Positions 27,802 through 35,188 are shown, numbered from the stretch's first letter. The stretch is 64,000 nt of DNA from FW021-bin31 sp964647485 (GCA_964647485.1 CAZYHV010000022.1:1-64000), one strand, 5' to 3'. Notes: a model not told the origin generated them from the sequence alone. Numbers and translations are program-made.

Positions 27802-28440
27802 CAGTGCCTTTCCATGCCTCCGTGCCTATAAAAAGGCCACCGAATCACAGAGATTCACCGAAGAATTTCAGTGCCTTTCCATGCCTCCGTGGCCATAAAG
27901 AAAGCCACCGAATCACAGAGATTCACCGAAGAATTTCAGTGCCTTTCCTTGCCTCCGTGGCCATAAAGAAAGCCACCGAATCACAGATATTCACCGAAGA
28001 ATTTCAGTGCCTTTCCTTGCCTCCGTGGCCATAAAGAAAGCCANNNNNNNNNNNNNNNNNNNNNNNNNNNNNNNNNNNNNNNNNNNNNNNNNNNNNNNNN
28101 NNNNNNNNNNNNNNNNNNNNNNNNNNNNNNNNNNNNNNNNNNNATTTCAGTGCCTTTCCTTGCCTCCGTGGCCATAAAGAAAGCCACCGAATCACAGAGA
28201 TTCACCGAAGAATTTCAGTGCCTTTCCTTGCCTCCGTGGCCATAAAGAAAGCCACCGAATCACAGAGATTCACCGAAGAATTTCAGTGCCTTTCCTTGCC
28301 TCCGTGGCCATAAAGAAAGCCACCGAATCACAGAGATTCACCGAAGAATTTCAGTGCCTTTCCTTGCCTCCGTGGCCATAAAGAAAGCCACCGAATCACA
28401 GATATTCACCGAAGAATTTCCGTGTTTCCGTAGCAATATT
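27802..28440. repeat. 68-bp tandem repeat array interrupted by a gap
   Basis: Units start at 27802 (diverged), 27869, 27937, 28005, then after the gap 28148, 28216, 28284, 28352 and 28420 (partial, diverged). The spacing is 68 bases, except 67 for the first. Internal units are nearly identical, differing at sites such as CCATGCC/CCTTGCC and AGAGAT/AGATAT. Each unit contains two short inverted repeats, GTGGC...GCCAC and GAATC...GATTC. As 68 is not a multiple of three, no repeat protein is encoded. There are no spacers, so it is not a CRISPR array. Confidence 0.95.
28044..28143. other. assembly gap of 100 N
   Basis: Exactly 100 N lie inside the tandem array. The phase on the two sides does not fit 68-base spacing across the 100 N, so the gap length is a placeholder and the true copy number is unknown. 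Confidence 0.97.
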
Positions 28441-28470
28441 ATCCGTGGCAATATATGATCCACTTAATGC

Positions 28471-29163
28471 TTAAAAGCTATATCCCAACAATAGGCCGAA
28501 ACTGGTATTTTTCATATTTCCAGAATCCACACTAACATTGCCATTATCGTCATTAGCAGCTATATTTACCAGACCTAAATTCCCATTTAGTGTAATATTA
28601 AAGCCATTGGCCATTTCATAGCCCAGCTGAATATTGGCACCTGCGTCAAAGCGTTTAAATAATGCTATTCCATCGGCAATTTCTCCTTTTTTAAAAGGAT
28701 CTATGTCTATATCATCTATTCCGCCGTCCAGTCCAGACATACTCACTTTTCCGGAAAATCCATACCCAAAGTAAGGACCTACGCCAATGATCCAAGCACC
28801 GCTACCATTGGGCATTTCGGGTTTAAATAAAAAGTCAATAGGCAGCGTAATATAATTTAGATTTACTTTTTCTTTTCCTCCTCCCTCATCACTTTGAGCA
28901 CCTTTCCCTTCATACATCAAAGAAGGTTGCACATAAAACTGTGAGGCAATAGGAATATTAGCATAAAATCCACCTTGAAGCCCTACCTTTATTTTAGGTT
29001 TAGGATCTAAATCCTTTCCAGTCATATTTGAAAAATTGGGACCTACTTTAATTCCAAAAGTAGTTTCGGAGCCACCATAACTTTGAGCATCAGCTCTTTG
29101 TGTTGTTATAAAAAACAACCCGACGATCATTAGGCCGGATAAAATACATGTAAACTTTCTCAT
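28471..29163 (-). CDS. PorT-like outer membrane beta-barrel protein (copy 1)
   Basis: The 230-residue protein has a signal peptide (1-26, ending ADA) followed by an eight-stranded-type barrel of the outer membrane beta-barrel family: FGIKVGPNFSNMTG, GLQGGFYANIP, FYVQPSLMYEGKGA, LPIDFLFKPE, GVGPYFGYGFSG and a C-terminal GLLLGYSF. It closely resembles the next gene (shared block FLFKPEMPNGSGAWI), which points to recent duplication. It has its own TAnnTTTG promoter. Function unknown; such barrels are often small structural porins. Confidence 0.88.
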   Translation of the reverse strand: MRKFTCILSGLMIVGLFFITTQRADAQSYGGSETTFGIKVGPNFSNMTGKDLDPKPKIKVGLQGGFYANIPIASQFYVQPSLMYEGKGAQSDEGGGKEKVNLNYITLPIDFLFKPEMPNGSGAWIIGVGPYFGYGFSGKVSMSGLDGGIDDIDIDPFKKGEIADGIALFKRFDAGANIQLGYEMANGFNITLNGNLGLVNIAANDDNGNVSVDSGNMKNTSFGLLLGYSF

Positions 29164-29204
29164 AATAAATAGAATTTTAAATTAAACAATAACCTTTTCC
29201 ATTT

Positions 29205-29212
29205 CAAATTTA
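29205..29212 (-). promoter_or_regulatory. TAnnTTTG promoter element for barrel copy 1
   Basis: The minus strand reads TAAATTTG, 42 bases before the ATG at 29163. Confidence 0.55.
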
Positions 29213-29224
29213 CAAAAAATTATA

Positions 29225-29266
29225 ATATAAAAAAAAAGGAGAGAACTCTTTCAAGCCCTCTCCTTT
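29225..29266 (-). terminator. Rho-independent terminator after barrel copy 2
   Basis: On the minus strand a 9-bp stem AAAGGAGAG / CTCTCCTTT (29258-29266 and 29235-29243) is followed by a run of nine T. It lies 20 bases past the stop at 29287. Confidence 0.9.
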
Positions 29267-29286
29267 CGTCTTTTTGGAAAATTTTG

Positions 29287-29916
29287 TTATAAGGTATACC
29301 CTAAAGTTACCCCAAAACTGGTATTCTTCACCGAGTTATCATTATCTCCGTTTTTAGCGATATTGATCAGCCCGAGATTGGCATTCAATGCCAAATTTAG
29401 CCCATTAGCCATTTCATAACCTAACTGCACATTACCACCGACATCAAATCTCTTGAGGGCATCATCTCCCTTAAAGGCATCATGACTTCCGGATAAACCA
29501 TATCCAAAATACGGTCCTACGCCAACGATCCAAGCACCACTACCATTCGGCATTTCAGGTTTAAACAAGAAATCAATCGGAAGGGTCAAATAATTTAATC
29601 TCTCTTTGACATCCGCATCTTTATATTTGCCTCCTTTTCCTTCATACATCAGAGAAGGCTGAATATAAAACTGTGGTGCTATGGGAAGATTGGCATATAC
29701 ACCGCCCTGAAGCCCTACCAACATATCACTGGTATTCTTCTTTCCTTCAACTTTTGTGGTCACGCTGGAAAAATTTGGACCAACTTTCACTCCAAAAGTT
29801 ATCGGGGGAGTATAACCGTAAGACGCTGCTTGTGCGCTTGCTTTTTGTGTTGGGAAAGCAACTATACCCAACATCATCAAAACAGCTGCTGATAACATTA
29901 ACTTTTTCATAATCAT
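29287..29916 (-). CDS. PorT-like outer membrane beta-barrel protein (copy 2)
   Basis: The 209-residue protein has a signal peptide (about 1-28, ending ASAQA) and the same barrel motifs as copy 1: FGVKVGPNFSSVT, LVGLQGGVYANLP, YIQPSLMYEGKG, LPIDFLFKPE, GVGPYFGYGLSG, LGYEMANGLNLALNANLGL and the end GVTLGYTL. It is shorter by loss of loop residues around the middle. A sigma-54-like site lies at 29950-29964 in the 64-base gap before it, and a terminator follows, so it is probably expressed on its own. Function unknown. Confidence 0.88.
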   Translation of the reverse strand: MIMKKLMLSAAVLMMLGIVAFPTQKASAQAASYGYTPPITFGVKVGPNFSSVTTKVEGKKNTSDMLVGLQGGVYANLPIAPQFYIQPSLMYEGKGGKYKDADVKERLNYLTLPIDFLFKPEMPNGSGAWIVGVGPYFGYGLSGSHDAFKGDDALKRFDVGGNVQLGYEMANGLNLALNANLGLINIAKNGDNDNSVKNTSFGVTLGYTL

Positions 29917-29949
29917 TTGATTTTAAATATAAATTCAGGAGTAGCATTA

Positions 29950-29964
29950 ACAAAGAATGTGCCA
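29950..29964 (-). promoter_or_regulatory. sigma-54-like promoter candidate for barrel copy 2
   Basis: The minus strand reads TGGCACATTCTTTGT. TGGCAC and TTTG have RpoN spacing, but the -12 C is T. The same arrangement occurs before copy 3 (30696-30710). Confidence 0.4.
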
Positions 29965-29980
29965 TTCCATTCTCATTCTC

Positions 29981-30664
29981 CTAGAAAAGATATCCAACAG
30001 AGATGCTTAAGACTTTATTTTTCAAAATCTTATTATCGCTATTCTCTCCTTCAGGCGCATTATTAGTAAAACTCATACCATACTGAGCTCCAATAAGCAA
30101 TCCATTATTAAATTCAAAACCGGCTAAGACATTACCTCCAATATCAGTAGATTTTAAATCGTCATCTGAGCTATTTCCAAACTTGAGATCATGATCTATG
30201 GAGCCATTTACATCACCTACATTTCCTTCTACAGTTGCTTTTCCACCAACTCCAAATCCAATATAAGGTCCTACCCCTACATAAAACTTGGTGCCCGTTC
30301 CTATTTGTGGTTTGAACAAGATATTCACGGGTACATCTACATAAAGCGGGTTAATTTTTGCAGTATAACCGGCATTATTGCCATTTTTCTCCACCTTGGC
30401 TCCTATGCTATTCAGCATGACTCCCGGTTGAATCGAAAGTACCGACAAAAGAGGTACATCGGCAATCACTCCCACATGATAAGAAGTCAATGATTTCGTA
30501 TCCGGAATACCACTGGTTTGATCCTGTGGTTCATATTTCATATCGGAGAAATTGACCCCTCCCTTTATTCCGAATTTAACTTGAGCGTCTGTTTTCTCTA
30601 TAGGTACAATCATAAATGTTGCAATGAGAAAACCAATTCCTAAAAATAAAGTGTACTTTTTCAT
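29981..30664 (-). CDS. PorT-like outer membrane beta-barrel protein (copy 3)
   Basis: The 227-residue protein has a signal peptide (about 1-27, ending TDAQ) and a barrel more distant from copies 1 and 2: FGIKGGVNFSDM, YHVGVIADVPLL, IQPGVMLNSIG, VPVNILFKPQIG, GVGPYIGFGVGG and the end LSISVGYLF. It belongs to the same outer-membrane barrel family. A sigma-54-like site precedes it. The three copies form a tandem set on one strand. Function unknown. Confidence 0.86.
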   Translation of the reverse strand: MKKYTLFLGIGFLIATFMIVPIEKTDAQVKFGIKGGVNFSDMKYEPQDQTSGIPDTKSLTSYHVGVIADVPLLSVLSIQPGVMLNSIGAKVEKNGNNAGYTAKINPLYVDVPVNILFKPQIGTGTKFYVGVGPYIGFGVGGKATVEGNVGDVNGSIDHDLKFGNSSDDDLKSTDIGGNVLAGFEFNNGLLIGAQYGMSFTNNAPEGENSDNKILKNKVLSISVGYLF

Positions 30665-30695
30665 AATATTTATTTATTTATTTGATATAAGAAAA

Positions 30696-30710
30696 ACAAA
30701 GAACATGCCA
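30696..30710 (-). promoter_or_regulatory. sigma-54-like promoter candidate for barrel copy 3
   Basis: The minus strand reads TGGCATGTTCTTTGT, 31 bases before the ATG at 30664, preceded by a T (TTGGCA). As at 29950-29964, the -12 C is T. Confidence 0.4.
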
Positions 30711-30727
30711 ATTTGAGAATAAAACTT

Positions 30728-32107
30728 CTAGGAAGAGGGGGATTCCTTTTCCTCTCTTCGAAGAAAATTAGTTAGTTGTTCCACACTGATCTGCTTCGCC
30801 AAAATCTTCTTATTCTCTCCCAGTAAATATATAATAGGCGTTTGATACACGTCATACATTCTTCTATAATTGCTTTTGTTTTCAGGATCCCATAGATTGA
30901 TCCAATCCTCCAAATGATGTTTTTGAATAAATTCCACCCATTGGCTCTTCGTCCCCCCTGCCAGGATACCTACTACTTTCACTCCCATTTTCTTCCAACT
31001 TGCTTGATAAGCAGAATCCAATTTAGGAATTGTAATCTGGCAATGACTACAAGTAGGATCCCAAAACACCAACACAGTATATTTGGCTTTAATGCCGGAT
31101 AATTTCCTGCGTTCCCGATCTACCGTTTCCATCCTTATTTCAGGAGCAATTTTTCCAATAAGATTAGGAGCAATTTTAGCCGCTTTCCCAATAATACGTT
31201 GTAATTGATTCTCTTTCACCCAATAAGCTTTCCCATTGGCATAATATTTTTCTACCAGGTGAACGAATACGGCATCCATACCCATATATTTAGATCGTTC
31301 ATAATTAGAAGTCAGCCACCAAAGTGTATATTTAAAAAACGCTTTATTAACTTCTGATTTCTCAAGTAACCTATCGGCCTCAACATTAATAGAATCAGGA
31401 TTCTTGGGAATCATATGGTTAAAGAAACGATCTAAACGCGTCTCTAAAATAGGGGATCGTACCAAACTGCTATCTGAAAAGTCAATTTCATTCCAAAAAT
31501 GGTTCACTGTATATTGATACGCTTTTTCTTGGTTATTCTTCAGCTTCTGAGGCACCTCCGGACTCATCATACCTTTGAATAAAGCAGCCAACACTGTATT
31601 TGGATGCTGCTCTATCACTTTTTTTCTGTAATTTTTAATTCTATCTTGTACTTCTTCTTTAAGATCAACAACCCGTAATGAGTCTGCCCCTTGCTTTTCT
31701 GCCTGAATAATCTTTTGATGTTGGGTAGCAACAAATCGATTATATGATCGAAATAAAGAATTGATCTCATTTTCTTCAAAACGAAGGTGTTCAAAATTCT
31801 CCGTTGTATCAGCAAGAATAGTAAAATGCTGATCTGCACCCACTAAAAATTCAAAATATTTTTTTCGGGAAGGATACAATATAAAGTAAATGCCCGCCGG
31901 AAGTGTTTTTCCTCCTTTAAACACAACTCTTCCACGATCAGATATTTCTGCTGTATCTGTGAGATAAGTATTTTTCCCGTAATAATTTCCCAGATAAAGA
32001 TTGCCACTTTTTACCTGTTTTAATTTTACCTCTATTCGATATCCTTGTTGTCCAACAGCGAGAAACGAACTACACAAAAAGAGAAAAAATATACCTAACC
32101 TACGCAT
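30728..32107 (-). CDS. exported TlpA-family thioredoxin-like protein
   Basis: The 459-residue protein has a signal peptide (about 1-19, ending AVGQ). An N-terminal beta domain (about 22-110, with GNLYLGNYYGK and VFKGGKTLPAGIYF) resembles the DUF4369-type domain common before TlpA folds. A long helical middle follows, and a C-terminal thioredoxin fold has the redox motif CSHC in WDPTCSHCQITIPKLDS and the cis-Pro segment TPIIYLL. It would be a periplasmic thiol oxidoreductase; substrate unknown. It ends 9 bases after the SDR start region in tandem (gap of 9 bases), suggesting co-transcription downstream of the SDR gene. Confidence 0.87.
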   Translation of the reverse strand: MRRLGIFFLFLCSSFLAVGQQGYRIEVKLKQVKSGNLYLGNYYGKNTYLTDTAEISDRGRVVFKGGKTLPAGIYFILYPSRKKYFEFLVGADQHFTILADTTENFEHLRFEENEINSLFRSYNRFVATQHQKIIQAEKQGADSLRVVDLKEEVQDRIKNYRKKVIEQHPNTVLAALFKGMMSPEVPQKLKNNQEKAYQYTVNHFWNEIDFSDSSLVRSPILETRLDRFFNHMIPKNPDSINVEADRLLEKSEVNKAFFKYTLWWLTSNYERSKYMGMDAVFVHLVEKYYANGKAYWVKENQLQRIIGKAAKIAPNLIGKIAPEIRMETVDRERRKLSGIKAKYTVLVFWDPTCSHCQITIPKLDSAYQASWKKMGVKVVGILAGGTKSQWVEFIQKHHLEDWINLWDPENKSNYRRMYDVYQTPIIYLLGENKKILAKQISVEQLTNFLRREEKESPSS

Positions 32108-32116
32108 TGTTCTATT

Positions 32117-32926
32117 TTATTTTAATGGAGAATCCGCTTCCTTTTTAAAATGATTATAGACCAGTTTATCGGCTAAAGCAGGGAATAACTTATTGACCCA
32201 AACGGTCAATTTTCCCTGTGAAGTCATCACCAAGGTACGCTTCTTTTTAATAATACCATTTACGATCCGTACGGCCACCTCTTCAGCACTCATTAGGTTT
32301 TGTTCATCCAATGGCGTTTCCGTCTGTGCGTTTCCTTTGTCATTCAAAGCCGTCTTTCGAATATTAGAAGAGGTAAAGCCCGGACATACCCACATGACAT
32401 GCAAGCCGGAAAAGAGATTTTCTGTTCTCAGTGCTTCTAGAAATCCCTGCATGGCATACTTAGAAGCAGAATACCCCGTTCTTCCGGGCAATCCTCTGTA
32501 TCCTGCTATAGAAGATACGCCCACGACAACCCCTTTATTTTTTAATAACTCAGGAAATGCAAAATGAGTACAATACAAAGTTCCTCGAAAATTGACCTCC
32601 ATCAACTTTTCAATGACTGAAGTATCTTTCATATCCTTAAACAAAGCTCTCATCGACATTCCGGCATTGTTAATGAGTATATCGATTTTACCTGTTTTTT
32701 CAATAGCATATTGAATGAAAGCTTCACATGACGAGGCTATGGATACATCGGTTTTTTTCGTAAATAACTTCTCACTATTAATCTCTTTTTCTATTTCTTG
32801 TAGTTTTTCCTCCTTCCTACCACAAGTTACAACAAAGGCTCCTTGTTTCAAACATTCCTTTACCAACGCCCGACCAATACCTGAAGTTCCTCCCGTAATA
32901 ACACAGATTTTATTTTTCAAATTCAT
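32117..32926 (-). CDS. short-chain dehydrogenase/reductase
   Basis: The 269-residue cytosolic SDR shows the cofactor motif TGGTSGIG (residues about 11-18), NNAG (about 87-90), the catalytic Ser in VSSIAGYRG and the Tyr-Lys pair in YSASKYAM. The Arg-Lys at GRKEEK after strand 2 suggests NADP(H). It resembles the classical DhrB/SDR7-like group of Bacteroidota with a C-terminal hydrophobic segment. The substrate cannot be told. It lies 9 bases before the TlpA-like gene, so both are likely one operon. Confidence 0.9.
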   Translation of the reverse strand: MNLKNKICVITGGTSGIGRALVKECLKQGAFVVTCGRKEEKLQEIEKEINSEKLFTKKTDVSIASSCEAFIQYAIEKTGKIDILINNAGMSMRALFKDMKDTSVIEKLMEVNFRGTLYCTHFAFPELLKNKGVVVGVSSIAGYRGLPGRTGYSASKYAMQGFLEALRTENLFSGLHVMWVCPGFTSSNIRKTALNDKGNAQTETPLDEQNLMSAEEVAVRIVNGIIKKKRTLVMTSQGKLTVWVNKLFPALADKLVYNHFKKEADSPLK

Positions 32927-32958
32927 TGATTCCTTTTTAATTAGATTCTTAACGAAAC

Positions 32959-32966
32959 AAAAGTAA
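32959..32966 (-). promoter_or_regulatory. TAnnTTTG promoter element for the SDR gene
   Basis: The minus strand reads TACTTTTG, 33 bases before the ATG at 32926. Confidence 0.65.
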
Positions 32967-33042
32967 GAACTTATAGAAAAGAATCGTAGGAAGAAAAAAT
33001 AAAAAAAATCAAATTTCGGTTGGTATAAAATATTTTTGTTTA

Positions 33043-33050
33043 TACCTTTG
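33043..33050 (+). promoter_or_regulatory. TAnnTTTG promoter element for tRNA-Lys
   Basis: TACCTTTG lies 54 bases before the tRNA 5' end. The TTGG about 20 bases further upstream may be the -33 part. Confidence 0.65.
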
Positions 33051-33103
33051 CCACCGCTTTACAAAAATCGGCATAAAGTTGTAAAGTTTTGACCTTGTCG
33101 GAT

Positions 33104-33176
33104 GATTCGGTAGCTCAGTTGGTAGAGCACAACACTTTTAATGTTGGGGTCCTGGGTTCGAGCCCCAGCCGGATCA
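33104..33176 (+). tRNA. tRNA-Lys (anticodon TTT)
   Basis: The 73-base sequence folds as a cloverleaf. The acceptor is GATTCGG / CCGGATC with one G-T pair, the D arm is AGCTCAGTTGGTAGAGC, the anticodon stem is CAACA / TGTTG around loop CTTTTAA with anticodon TTT, and the T arm is GGGTTCGAGCCCC. The discriminator is A and the CCA is not encoded. It has its own promoter and terminator. Confidence 0.97.
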
Positions 33177-33183
33177 CTCAAAG

Positions 33184-33215
33184 CCGCTATAATCTGATAT
33201 TGTAGCGGTTTTTTT
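33184..33215 (+). terminator. Rho-independent terminator after tRNA-Lys
   Basis: An 8-bp stem (CCGCTATA / TGTAGCGG, one G-T-type pair) is followed by seven T. Confidence 0.88.
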
Positions 33216-33238
33216 ATTGTATCATTGATTGAACCATC

Positions 33239-33667
33239 ATGAAAAAATTCCTTCTGTTACTTCCTCTTTTGGGGATTTTATCCTGCCAATCTAAGCAGGA
33301 GAAAACACTTGCTTCTCTCAAGGGAAAATGGGCTTTTGAAAAGTCTGTTTATATCGATTCTACTTATCAGCCTGCCGCTATAGATACCCTGACCTATGCA
33401 TCAGATTCTTATTACAATATCACAGACAGTGGGTTTATTTACACAAAATTAAAATTGGAAAAACAGATCGTATTTGAATACGATACTATTCATTTTAGAC
33501 TTGGGGACCACCAAATCATACTCATGTCTCCTTATGACACGGCGCATATTGCCATCAAATCCCAGACCGACTCAACCATGGTGCTGCATACCAGCAATTC
33601 CAAAGGTCATTTCAGTTCTACTGCCTACTTCAAAAAGGCCTCCGTATCACAGCGTCATACTAAATAG
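33239..33667 (+). CDS. small lipocalin-like lipoprotein
   Basis: The 142-residue protein has a lipoprotein signal with Cys 16 (GILSC). The body, beginning LKGKWAFEKSVYIDS, is beta-rich and similar in layout to small lipocalin-like lipoproteins of Bacteroidota. It is related to the frameshifted gene at 34618-35109 (KWAFEKSVYIDS versus QWTFDSVTLIDS). The two flank the broken toxin-antitoxin locus. Function unknown. Confidence 0.75.
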   Translation: MKKFLLLLPLLGILSCQSKQEKTLASLKGKWAFEKSVYIDSTYQPAAIDTLTYASDSYYNITDSGFIYTKLKLEKQIVFEYDTIHFRLGDHQIILMSPYDTAHIAIKSQTDSTMVLHTSNSKGHFSSTAYFKKASVSQRHTK

Positions 33668-33731
33668 GTGCTCTTTTCGAGTATCCGCCCGAATCGTTTA
33701 AAGTTATTATCTATTGCTATTGCAGCATTTT

Positions 33732-34064
33732 TTAGATGCTTTCTAAAATAAAATTTCCATCTATTCCCAATTTCTCATGGACAGCTTTAAAAAACTTCAC
33801 ATCCGGCTGACGTTTACCATTCAGAATCTGAGAGAGTTTGGAATTAGCCACACCCAATTTTTTAGCTAACTTAACCCTGTTGAGCTTCTTTTCAAACATT
33901 TTTAGTTCTACTATTTCAGTAATTGTTTTGGGAACAGGAAACGGATAATGTATTTTCTCATATTCCTGTATGACCTTTGCTTTTGCGGTAATATCCTTTG
34001 TATCTTTTTCTGTAAGATTTTCCTCTCCTTTACGCATGAGAGTATCTACTTCCTTAACCCGCAT
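33732..34064 (-). CDS. HigA-type antitoxin, N-terminally replaced by element insertion
   Basis: The 110-residue open frame carries the HTH_3 domain of HigA antitoxins near its end (RVKLAKKLGVANSKLSQILN, about 69-88) and the typical lead-in HYPFPVPKT. The annotated ATG lies inside the terminal repeat of the 219-bp element (34058-34276), which replaced the original first 14 codons. The original start is at 34320. Joining across the element at the TTAA duplication restores a single frame that begins MKKLTTETAYDKALKEVDTL. The truncated form keeps the DNA-binding part and could still be translated, but has no intact toxin partner. Confidence 0.8.
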   Translation of the reverse strand: MRVKEVDTLMRKGEENLTEKDTKDITAKAKVIQEYEKIHYPFPVPKTITEIVELKMFEKKLNRVKLAKKLGVANSKLSQILNGKRQPDVKFFKAVHEKLGIDGNFILESI

Positions 34065-34276
34065 TATTCATGAGATTAGCTTTTTGTAGCTACAAGGCAT
34101 CGAACTCCACCGCAGTAGTAGCCTACTGCAAGGAGTTTGTAACGCGGTAGATGCAAAAAGATAATTTCAAACTATTCCTCAAATTTGGGGAACGATCAAA
34201 ACATGAAAAAGTTTGCCAAGCTATTGATTTTAAACGATTTTTAGAGTTGTTTCAAAAAAATGGTGAATATTGCGGG
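34058..34276. mobile_element. 219-bp non-autonomous element with 13-bp terminal repeats and TTAA duplication
   Basis: The ends are CCCGCATTATTCA (34058-34070) and TGAATATTGCGGG (34264-34276), inverted with one mismatch. TTAA is present directly outside both ends (34054-34057 and 34277-34280). Removing the element plus one TTAA joins two halves of higA in frame, which is strong evidence for insertion. It is too short to code for a transposase. Inside is a long hairpin (34098-34154). No family can be named from sequence alone. Confidence 0.88.
34098..34154. other. hairpin inside the mobile element
   Basis: Nested pairings are GCATC / GATGC outside, ACTCC / GGAGT in the middle and GCAGTAG / CTACTGC at the tip with loop TAGC. 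Only the inner parts are strictly contiguous. It could be a structural part of the element or a structured transcript. Confidence 0.7.
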
Positions 34277-34280
34277 TTAA

Positions 34281-34320
34281 GTGCTTTGTCATACGCTGTC
34301 TCTGTGGTTAACTTTTTCAT
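34281..34320 (-). pseudogene. 5' fragment of higA
   Basis: The original start codon and first 13 codons (MKKLTTETAYDKA plus one base) lie here. They are cut off from the rest of the gene by the TTAA element. Confidence 0.8.
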
Positions 34321-34323
34321 ATC

Positions 34324-34455
34324 CTATAGTTTTGAAATATCCGGTAAATCATATTGTTTATGGGTTCTTACAAACCGTATAAAAACCATCCGAGTCCTAA
34401 AAATTATTCTTGCTATTAATCTGCATTATACCCTTTGATATTGAAAACAAATAAT
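34324..34455 (-). pseudogene. relic of a HigB toxin C-terminus
   Basis: Read on the minus strand, this stretch gives VFNIKG, then after stops and a frame change MVFIRFVRTHKQYD and a TAG stop at 34326-34324. Those are the last two conserved strands of RelE-like HigB mRNA interferases, in the right order. The stop lies 3 bases before the original higA ATG, the usual higBA spacing. The N-terminal half of the toxin is missing and at least one frameshift is present, so it cannot be active. Confidence 0.7.
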
Positions 34456-34617
34456 CATAGACAAGCATACCCCTCTCTTGACTACTCTCTCCTTCTTTTT
34501 CTACCTTCTCTCTGCTGTATTGCCTTTTTATAACCACCTTTGTTTTTTTTGTTCCTAATAGAATAGTTATCCAATAAAAAGATACTCATTCATCAAATTT
34601 ATCTGAAATCTTAAACC

Positions 34618-35109
34618 ATGAAAAAGCATTTTTACTTCTCATCGCAGGCATTCTCGTGATTGCCGCAAGCTGCCACAAAAGCGATGTTGCAGCCCCTGAT
34701 CAAACGCCTCCGGAAGATACCACTGATCAGGATACACTCGCTACCCTTCAACACCAATGGACTTTTGACAGTGTAACATTGATCGATTCTCTTCATGAAG
34801 AAGCAGCTACCGCAGACTCCACCCCTCTTGCATTTTCAGAGAGTCACTTCGACATTTCGGAAGATGGAAACATCTATCCTACGGTCAAATTCAATGGAAT
34901 TGATATACCTATTGATCCTATCCCCTATCTCGTTAACGGGGACAATCTCTTCTTGTATAACCCCTCCGGACTTGTTTACAGGAATATTAGGAACACCCAA
35001 AGATACCGAAGTGTTAATCGCTCGTATCGATAAGCTCACCAAAACACATGCTATACTCTCAATTAAAGGTCAAAAAGAAGAGAAAGACGAACCCATACCA
35101 TTCATCTAA
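34618..35109 (+). pseudogene. frameshifted small lipoprotein gene
   Basis: The start ATG at 34618 leads into a frame that stops after 13 codons. In another frame the signal peptide continues as AFLLLIAGILVIAASCHKSD, so one A appears lost from the A run after the ATG. A second frame change occurs near 34980, after which the true C-terminus (TEVLIARIDKLTKTHAILSI) ends at 35109. The middle part (QWTFDSVTLIDS) is related to the lipoprotein at 33239-33667. Either the gene is dead, or the A run allows phase variation, or the sequence has errors. Two lesions favour decay. Confidence 0.75.
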
Positions 35110-35153
35110 TCATTTACGGGATACCGATTAAGGTACTAAATAGAATGCATGAA

Positions 35154-35188
35154 AAGCCTTGATCTGCGAAGCAGATCGGGCTTTTTTT
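35154..35188 (+). terminator. Rho-independent terminator after the lipoprotein pseudogene
   Basis: The stem has GATCTGC / GCAGATC with a 3-base loop plus an outer AAGCC / GGCTT, and is followed by eight T. It reaches the stop codon of the convergent gene. Confidence 0.85.

Larger units (their letters stand above)
27506..28470. other. 965-base non-coding region with repeats and an assembly gap
   Basis: Between the M3 gene and the first barrel gene there is no supported gene. It holds an eroded stretch of repeat-like words (27680-27780, such as AACCGCAAAGAAAG and GGCGCGGAGTTCGCTGAGG), then the 68-bp array and a 100-N gap. Open frames seen here run through the repeat units and change frame every unit, so they are not genes. 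Confidence 0.85.

Noticed and set aside
27804..28205. Open reading frames on both strands in the repeat region
   Set aside because: They run through 68-base units, so the frame changes each unit, some cross the N gap, and none has a family signature.
27802..28440. CRISPR array
   Set aside because: The 68-bp units abut directly without unique spacers, and no cas genes are present.
34151..34438. 95-codon plus-strand frame over the mobile element and higB relic
   Set aside because: It runs through the element end and antisense to recognisable HigB and HigA fragments; no family match was seen.
33104..35109. A prophage or integrative element at tRNA-Lys
   Set aside because: No integrase, phage gene or direct repeat of the tRNA end was found.
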